Shown in pieces: positions 6,133 through 9,969 of a stretch of 9,969 nt of DNA (its first letter is position 1; each line of letters starts with the position of its first letter). The notes beneath the pieces are model-generated. The model ran no database searches and had not been told where the DNA came from. It saw nothing but the letters and a program-made list of their open reading frames with translations. Position numbers and translations under genes: made by a program. The DNA comes from Alphaproteobacteria bacterium (GTDB taxonomy: Bacteria > Pseudomonadota > Alphaproteobacteria > Rickettsiales > RI-342), in assembly GCA_020851915.1 (NCBI GenBank), contig JADZBT010000168.1, positions 1-9,969 of the forward strand. The letters run 5' to 3'.

Positions 6133-6211
6133 TCGTCATCCCGGCGAATGCTCGGATCCAGAGCCGTACGGTGCATGTTGTCCCAGATTCCCGCTTTCGC
6201 GGGAATGACGA
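6133..6211. repeat. 79-bp palindromic intergenic repeat (REP/MITE-like, dRS3-like hairpin)
   Basis: The left end TCGTCATCCCGGCGAATG (from 6133) and the right end, read on the other strand from 6211 as TCGTCATTCCCGCGAAAG, are imperfect terminal inverted repeats of about 28 bases. The right end holds the perfect hairpin ATTCCCGC-TTTC-GCGGGAAT (6187-6206). This is the type of small repeat found between genes in many proteobacteria, often mistranslated as 'SRFRGND' peptides. Similar 20-bp ATTCCC-N8-GGGAAT units in Neisseria are called dRS3. It lies between the cstA promoter and the ydcH-like gene. Mobility in trans is inferred, as no transposase is here. Confidence 0.75.
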
Positions 6212-6215
6212 GTCA

Positions 6216-6224
6216 TGCTATAAG
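6216..6224 (+). promoter_or_regulatory. Candidate extended -10 promoter for the YdcH-like gene
   Basis: TGCTATAAG (6216-6224) is an extended -10 with TATAAG, starting four bases after the palindromic repeat ends. The base positions expected for a -35 (TTCGCG, 6196-6201) fall within the repeat's hairpin and match poorly. The leader to the ATG at 6252 would be about 20 bases and includes AGGAGA (6241-6246). Confidence 0.4.
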
Positions 6225-6251
6225 GCGATTAATCAAATAAAGGAGAAAAAC

Positions 6252-6494
6252 ATGACATTGGAAAATCACAGTCTGGTCAACGAATTCCCGCAGCTGCGCG
6301 AGAAGATCCACGCCATGAAACTCAGCGACACGCATTTTGCCCGGCTGTTCGATGAATATGATGCGGCGGAACACGCCGTGCATCGCATCGAGTCCGGTGC
6401 GGAAGCCGCCTCAGACGCACATCTGGAAACCCTCAAGAAGAAGCGTCTGGAGCTTAAAGACAAGCTGTACGCACTGCTGAAGAACGCGGCCTAA
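6252..6494 (+). CDS. YdcH-family (DUF465) small coiled-coil protein
   Basis: This 80-residue, highly charged helical protein has the DUF465 pattern: an N-terminal hydrophobic-polar helix (EFPQLREKIHAMKLSDTHFARLFDEYDAAEHAVHRIE), then a second helix ending LKKKRLELKDKLYALL. The two parts would pair as a coiled-coil hairpin. The ATG at 6252 has a strong AGGAGA ribosome site; the frame is open further upstream to 6084, but that would translate the palindromic repeat. Members are common in proteobacteria and their role is not established. The TAA (6492-6494) overlaps the stop of ccoS on the other strand. Confidence 0.87.
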   Translation: MTLENHSLVNEFPQLREKIHAMKLSDTHFARLFDEYDAAEHAVHRIESGAEAASDAHLETLKKKRLELKDKLYALLKNAA

Positions 6495-6631
6495 TCGTCA
6501 TCTCGAAGGATGCGGTGCGCGGCTCCGTCGAGGTCCTCGAACTGCCCGTGCCGCATCGCCCAGAAGAACGCGACCAGCCCCGCTGCGCCGAGGGTGAGCG
6601 CTATCGGGATAAGATAGAGCAATACGTTCAT
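6491..6631 (-). CDS. ccoS: CcoS/FixS, small cbb3 oxidase maturation protein
   Basis: This 46-residue gene is recognised from MNVLLYLIPIALTLGAAGLV, a transmembrane helix (residues 2-24), followed by FFWAMRHGQFEDLDGAAHRI and an acidic RDDD end. FFWA-x-R-x-GQFEDLDG is the CcoS signature. The protein is needed for cofactor insertion into cbb3 oxidase in organisms where it has been tested. The ATG at 6631 overlaps the ccoI stop as ATGA (6628-6631), so it is translated with ccoI. Its TAG (plus-strand 6491-6493) overlaps the convergent YdcH-like stop. Confidence 0.93.
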   Translation of the reverse strand: MNVLLYLIPIALTLGAAGLVAFFWAMRHGQFEDLDGAAHRILRDDD

Positions 6632-8796
6632 ACGGTGGGCTCCTTCACAAGGTTCAGCCGCATGGCATTGGCGATGACCAGCAGCGACGAGCTGGACATG
6701 GCGATCGCCGCCACCAGCGGCGTAACGTGTCCCATCACCGCCAGCGGAATAGCGATCACATTATAAAGTATCGCCAGCGCGAAATTCTCTTTCACCAACG
6801 CCTGCGAGCGTTTTGCGATGTCCCATGCGGTCAGCACCGGTTGCAAGCGGTTCCCTTGGAACACGATGTCGGCGGCGTTCTGGGTGATGTCCATGGCGCT
6901 GGTGGGCGACATGGATACCGTCGCAGAAGCAAGCGAAGGGGCATCATTCAACCCATCCCCAACCATCAGCACATTCGCGCCGCCCGCTTTCAGCTGGGCG
7001 ATACGCTGCGATTTTTCCACGGGCGATACCGCCCCCTCCGCCTCGGCGATGCCCACTTCCCCGGCGATATGCCGCACCACCTCCGCGCGATCACCCGACA
7101 GCAGCAGCGTATGGATAGTATGCGCCTGCAATGTTCCCACTACCGCCGTTGCATCCTGCCGAAGCTGATCGGCAAATACGAATCGGGACGGTTTTTCATT
7201 GCCCGAAACCAACCATAACTCCAGCGAGGTATCCCCGTCGTCCGCAATATCCGTGCACCAGCTGCGTTTTCCAAGCCTCAGCTGTATGCCATTCACCGTG
7301 CCTTCCAGCCCGTGTGCAGGAATCTCCTGCACCATCGAGGGCAGAAGCGGGCCGTGATATGCTCGGCTCACCGCCTGCGACAAGGGATGCTTGCTATGCG
7401 CCGCGAGCGAAGCAGCCAGCTGCAACTCGCGCTCCGAATAGCGTTCGGGATGCTGGAGTTCCGGTTTGCCCAGCGTCAGCGTGCCGGTCTTGTCGAATAC
7501 GGCGTGGGTGATGGTGGCCAGCCGCTCCAGCGCGCTGCCGGATTTGAGCAATATGCCGGAGCGCATCAGCCTGCCGCTGGCCAGCACCTGCACCACCGGC
7601 ACAGCGAGCCCCAGCGCGCAGGGACAGGTGATGATGAGCACCGTCGCGGCATAGAGCAGTGCCACCTGCCATTCCACAGTCCCCCACACCATCCATCCGA
7701 TAAACGTGGCCGCCGCCAGCGCATGCACGGCGGGCGTATACCAGCTCGAGATGCGGTCGGCGAGCGTGACATATTTCGCCTGCGATTGCTCGGCGACCTC
7801 CATGAGCTTTACGATCTCAGCGATCAGCGAACGCTCCCCGGCCTTGGTCACTTTGATGGTGATGGATGCGGCCATATTGATAGTGCCCGCGAACACATGC
7901 GCGCCCGGGTGTGCCGCCTGCGGCATGGTTTCGCCCGTGATGAGGCTGGTATCGATCTCGGAGCTTCCCTCCAGAATATCGCCATCAGCGCCGATCTTCT
8001 CACCCGGAGCGACCCGCAGCGTCATGCCCTCTTTTATCTCCGAGAGCGGGATGGTTTCCTGCCGCCCGTCGTCATGCAGCAGCGTCGCGGTTCCGGTCAT
8101 CATCTGGAGCATATCATGCGCGGCGCTTCTCGCCCTGCCCCGCGCCCGCGCTTCCAGATAGCGCCCGATGAGCAGGAAGAACAGCAGCATCACCGCCGAA
8201 TCGAAATAAGCGTGCTGGCCATGCGTGGCCACCTCGAACAGGCTCATCAGCGTGGCGAGGATCACCGCCACCGAGATCGGCACGTCCATGTTGGTATGGC
8301 GTTCTTTCAGCGCATTCCACGCGGAGCGATAGAACGGCAGCCCGCAATAGGCGATGGCAGGCATAGCGATAAGCGCCTGTATCCACTGGAACATGGTGCG
8401 CGTGGCCTCGCCCATCTCGACGCCGTCCGATGTCCAGAGCGGTATGGAGAACAGCATCAGGTTGCCGCTGGCGAACCCTGCGGCAGCCAGACAGCGCAGC
8501 AGGAATTTCTCCTCGCGCTTCTCGAAGGTTTCGGAAGTTTCGGGGTCGAACGGGACCGCGCGGTAGCCCATGCCAGTGATGAGCTCGATGAACCGGTCGC
8601 CCAGTAATTTATCGCCCTTCCACGCGATCGCCAAGCGCTTGGTGGAAAGATTGAGCCGCGCGCTGGCGACGGCGGGCTGCTTCTTCAGCGCATTCTCGAT
8701 GATCGCCACGCAGGATGGGCAATGCATACCGTCCACCAACACATTGAGGTGGAATGCGCCACCCGGGCCTGCGGTGATGAAATGACCGGCGCTCAT
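6628..8796 (-). CDS. ccoI: CcoI/FixI, P1B-type copper-transporting ATPase for cbb3 oxidase
   Basis: The 722-residue protein carries, in order, an N-terminal HMA metal-binding domain with GMHCPSC (Cys26, Cys29), eight expected membrane helices, an actuator motif TGET (287-290), the membrane CPC metal site (391-393), the phosphorylation site DKTGTLT (Asp435), the SKHPLS nucleotide-site motif (His470-Pro471), and GDGLNDAP (613-620). The MSSSSLLVIANAMRL end is typical of copper ATPases. CcoI moves copper to the periplasmic side to feed the CuB site of subunit CcoN. The start at 8796 is chosen because it overlaps the ccoH stop (ATGA); an in-frame ATG at 8865 would add 23 residues and run well into ccoH. 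No key residue is missing. Confidence 0.96.
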   Translation of the reverse strand: MSAGHFITAGPGGAFHLNVLVDGMHCPSCVAIIENALKKQPAVASARLNLSTKRLAIAWKGDKLLGDRFIELITGMGYRAVPFDPETSETFEKREEKFLLRCLAAAGFASGNLMLFSIPLWTSDGVEMGEATRTMFQWIQALIAMPAIAYCGLPFYRSAWNALKERHTNMDVPISVAVILATLMSLFEVATHGQHAYFDSAVMLLFFLLIGRYLEARARGRARSAAHDMLQMMTGTATLLHDDGRQETIPLSEIKEGMTLRVAPGEKIGADGDILEGSSEIDTSLITGETMPQAAHPGAHVFAGTINMAASITIKVTKAGERSLIAEIVKLMEVAEQSQAKYVTLADRISSWYTPAVHALAAATFIGWMVWGTVEWQVALLYAATVLIITCPCALGLAVPVVQVLASGRLMRSGILLKSGSALERLATITHAVFDKTGTLTLGKPELQHPERYSERELQLAASLAAHSKHPLSQAVSRAYHGPLLPSMVQEIPAHGLEGTVNGIQLRLGKRSWCTDIADDGDTSLELWLVSGNEKPSRFVFADQLRQDATAVVGTLQAHTIHTLLLSGDRAEVVRHIAGEVGIAEAEGAVSPVEKSQRIAQLKAGGANVLMVGDGLNDAPSLASATVSMSPTSAMDITQNAADIVFQGNRLQPVLTAWDIAKRSQALVKENFALAILYNVIAIPLAVMGHVTPLVAAIAMSSSSLLVIANAMRLNLVKEPTV

Positions 8797-9263
8797 GGCA
8801 CGACTATGCGCTTCGCCTGCTGGAAACGATTGCTTCCTTGTTCGGCATATACCCGTACCTCCCACAAGCCGTTATGCGGTGGCGTCACCTCCGCCTGCCA
8901 CATCCCATCCGCAACAGGCGAGAGTGTCACGTCGAAATCCATTCCCTCCTGCGTCGGACGCATGAAATGCGCGGTGACACGATCGGCTGCCACCGCCGCG
9001 CCTGTGCGATCCAGCAGCGTGAACGTAAGCATATGCTTATCAAAGGCGATATTTCCGCCCCAACCCAGTGCTTCCTGTGCTTGCTCAGCATTCACCACCT
9101 GATTGTAAGCCAGCCCCTTCTCATAGGGATGCTCCGTCACCAACCCGGTATGAGTATTCACCGCGAGCCACACCATCACCCCGTTCACCAACGCGATGAA
9201 GGCGAAGAACAGTACGAAATATCTGGGTATCCATTTGTCGCGCGACTGCATGGTAGAGCTCAC
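8793..9263 (-). CDS. ccoH: CcoH/FixH, cbb3 oxidase assembly membrane protein
   Basis: This 156-residue protein has one N-terminal membrane helix (about residues 14-34, RYFVLFFAFIALVNGVMVW) and a periplasmic beta-type domain with the FixH motifs EHPYEKGLAYNQ, GNIAFD and LWEVRV. FixH family members bind the oxidase and are needed for its assembly. The start is a GTG (9261-9263) that overlaps the ccoG stop (GTGA); the ATG at 9251, which would remove only four residues, is an alternative because the GTG has a weak ribosome site. It is the second gene of the operon and overlaps ccoI by four bases. Confidence 0.93.
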   Translation of the reverse strand: MSSTMQSRDKWIPRYFVLFFAFIALVNGVMVWLAVNTHTGLVTEHPYEKGLAYNQVVNAEQAQEALGWGGNIAFDKHMLTFTLLDRTGAAVAADRVTAHFMRPTQEGMDFDVTLSPVADGMWQAEVTPPHNGLWEVRVYAEQGSNRFQQAKRIVVP

Positions 9264-9969
9264 TTATCACCGCTCACAAAGATGGTTTCTTCGTGCACGC
9301 TGATTCTTTTGCTTTGTTCGGTAATTGTAAACTCAATTTCCGTGCGCGGCTCGGATTGTCCCGACGCCGCCAGAAATACACGGAAGTGCCCGACGCTGTC
9401 AGCGAATACCGGCAGCTGCGACGGATCCATGTCCTGACTGCCCTGTACGCGTAACTCGACGTTTTTGAGTCCCTGCACTTCCAGAGAGAACACCCGGTCT
9501 TCATGCGACTTATTGAGGATGGCAATATTATCTCCATTACGCACACTTCCATCGGAAAGCGTTACAAATAGCGGATTCCGATCGTGGATGATGTTGAGTT
9601 CCAGCGGCGAGCGCGTGAGTAGCGTGTATAGCATGAGCCCACCGACGACAGTGATGATGCTGGCATACCAGAACGTGCGGATACGGAACAGCCTGAAGGG
9701 CGTTTTGCTCGCGGTATCGTAATGGATCAACCCGTGTGGCAGGCCGATCTTGTCCATGACGTTATTGCAGGCATCCACGCACAGGCCGCAGGCGATACAC
9801 TCCATCTGCAATCCCTCGCGGATGTCGATGCCCATGGGACAGACCACCACGCAGGAATCGCAGTCGATGCAATGCCCACGCCCTTCCCAGCTACTACCCG
9901 CCTTATGCTTGCCGCGAGGTTCGCCACGCGCTTCGTCATAGGAGATGATGAGCGTGTCCTTGTCGAACA
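9260..9969 (-). CDS. ccoG: CcoG/FixG, iron-sulfur cbb3 oxidase maturation protein (5' end outside window)
   Basis: The visible 235 residues are the C-terminal half. Two 4Fe-4S ferredoxin motifs are complete: CIDCDSCVVVCP (Cys33, 36, 39, 43 of the visible part) and CIACGLCVDACN (57, 60, 63, 67). A transmembrane helix follows (about 98-118), then a periplasmic Ig-like domain of roughly 110 residues. CcoG is a membrane iron-sulfur protein implicated in reducing copper for the CuB site. The open frame continues past 9967 to the edge, so N-terminal helices and the start lie outside. The first internal GTG at 9850 is inside the ferredoxin motif and is not a start. Confidence 0.96.
   Translation of the reverse strand, partial: FDKDTLIISYDEARGEPRGKHKAGSSWEGRGHCIDCDSCVVVCPMGIDIREGLQMECIACGLCVDACNNVMDKIGLPHGLIHYDTASKTPFRLFRIRTFWYASIITVVGGLMLYTLLTRSPLELNIIHDRNPLFVTLSDGSVRNGDNIAILNKSHEDRVFSLEVQGLKNVELRVQGSQDMDPSQLPVFADSVGHFRVFLAASGQSEPRTEIEFTITEQSKRISVHEETIFVSGDK

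Noticed and set aside
6084..6251. Upstream extension of the YdcH-like gene from 6084
   Set aside because: The added residues translate the palindromic repeat (the familiar SRFRGND peptide) and the cstA promoter; the AGGAGA site supports 6252.
7312..8607. 431-codon open frame on the + strand opposite ccoI
   Set aside because: Arg/His/Gln-rich composition typical of an antisense shadow in GC-rich DNA; ccoI on the other strand has every family motif.
8797..8865. Longer ccoI start at 8865
   Set aside because: It would overlap ccoH by over 70 bases and add residues not seen before the HMA domain; the ATGA junction at 8793-8796 is the better start.
1..9969. CRISPR array, tRNA or rRNA gene, insertion sequence or phage gene
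   Set aside because: No regularly spaced repeats, tRNA cloverleaf, rRNA-like sequence, transposase or integrase was seen on reading.

Overview
The window reads as chromosomal DNA of an alphaproteobacterium. Support comes from the fixGHIS (ccoGHIS)-type oxidase assembly operon, a secreted protein with the 'YCREF...YGIAC.QPDGSW' domain common in that class, and moderately GC-rich coding sequence with tightly packed genes. I cannot name a genus. No rRNA, tRNA, CRISPR array, transposase or phage gene is visible.

Positions 1-3121 (+ strand): the window opens inside the C-terminal half of a sulfotransferase-family protein. Next is a compact envelope-stress or metal-response module: a soluble, His/Met-rich Spy/CpxP-like periplasmic protein (577), an ECF sigma factor (1154), a one-helix putative anti-sigma protein (1722) and a membrane-anchored Spy/CnrX-like sensor (2039). 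The last three genes overlap by a few bases. A secreted protein with a His/Asp/Arg-rich tail follows at 2588. Two copies of one bipartite sequence, matching at 26 of 39 positions with identical spacing, lie 36 and 35 bases before the starts of the 577 and 2588 genes. They look like ECF-type promoters (GCGAAG-N17-CGTATC). The simplest reading is that the sigma factor drives its own operon plus the His-rich protein, while the anti-sigma protein and anchored sensor hold it back until a periplasmic signal arrives.

Positions 3135-6063 (- strand): a single-domain response regulator, an AT-rich intergenic stretch with a candidate promoter, then the carbon-starvation transporter gene cstA followed by its small partner ybdD (ATGA overlap). 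cstA has a plausible sigma-70 promoter and an inverted repeat beside it.

Positions 6064-6494: an intergenic region with a 79-bp palindromic repeat of the widespread 'GTCATTCCCGCGAAAGCGGGAAT' type, followed by a small YdcH-family (DUF465) gene on the + strand.

Positions 6491-9969 (- strand): ccoG (partial), ccoH, ccoI and ccoS, each joined to the next by a 4-base overlap of start and stop codons. These are assembly factors of cbb3 cytochrome c oxidase: copper/redox maturation (CcoG), membrane assembly (CcoH), a P1B-type copper-exporting ATPase (CcoI) and a short membrane protein (CcoS). ccoS and the convergent ydcH-like gene share four bases at their stop codons. The window thus joins micro-aerobic respiration, starvation carbon uptake and a periplasmic stress regulon. 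The last is the most likely place for something new.
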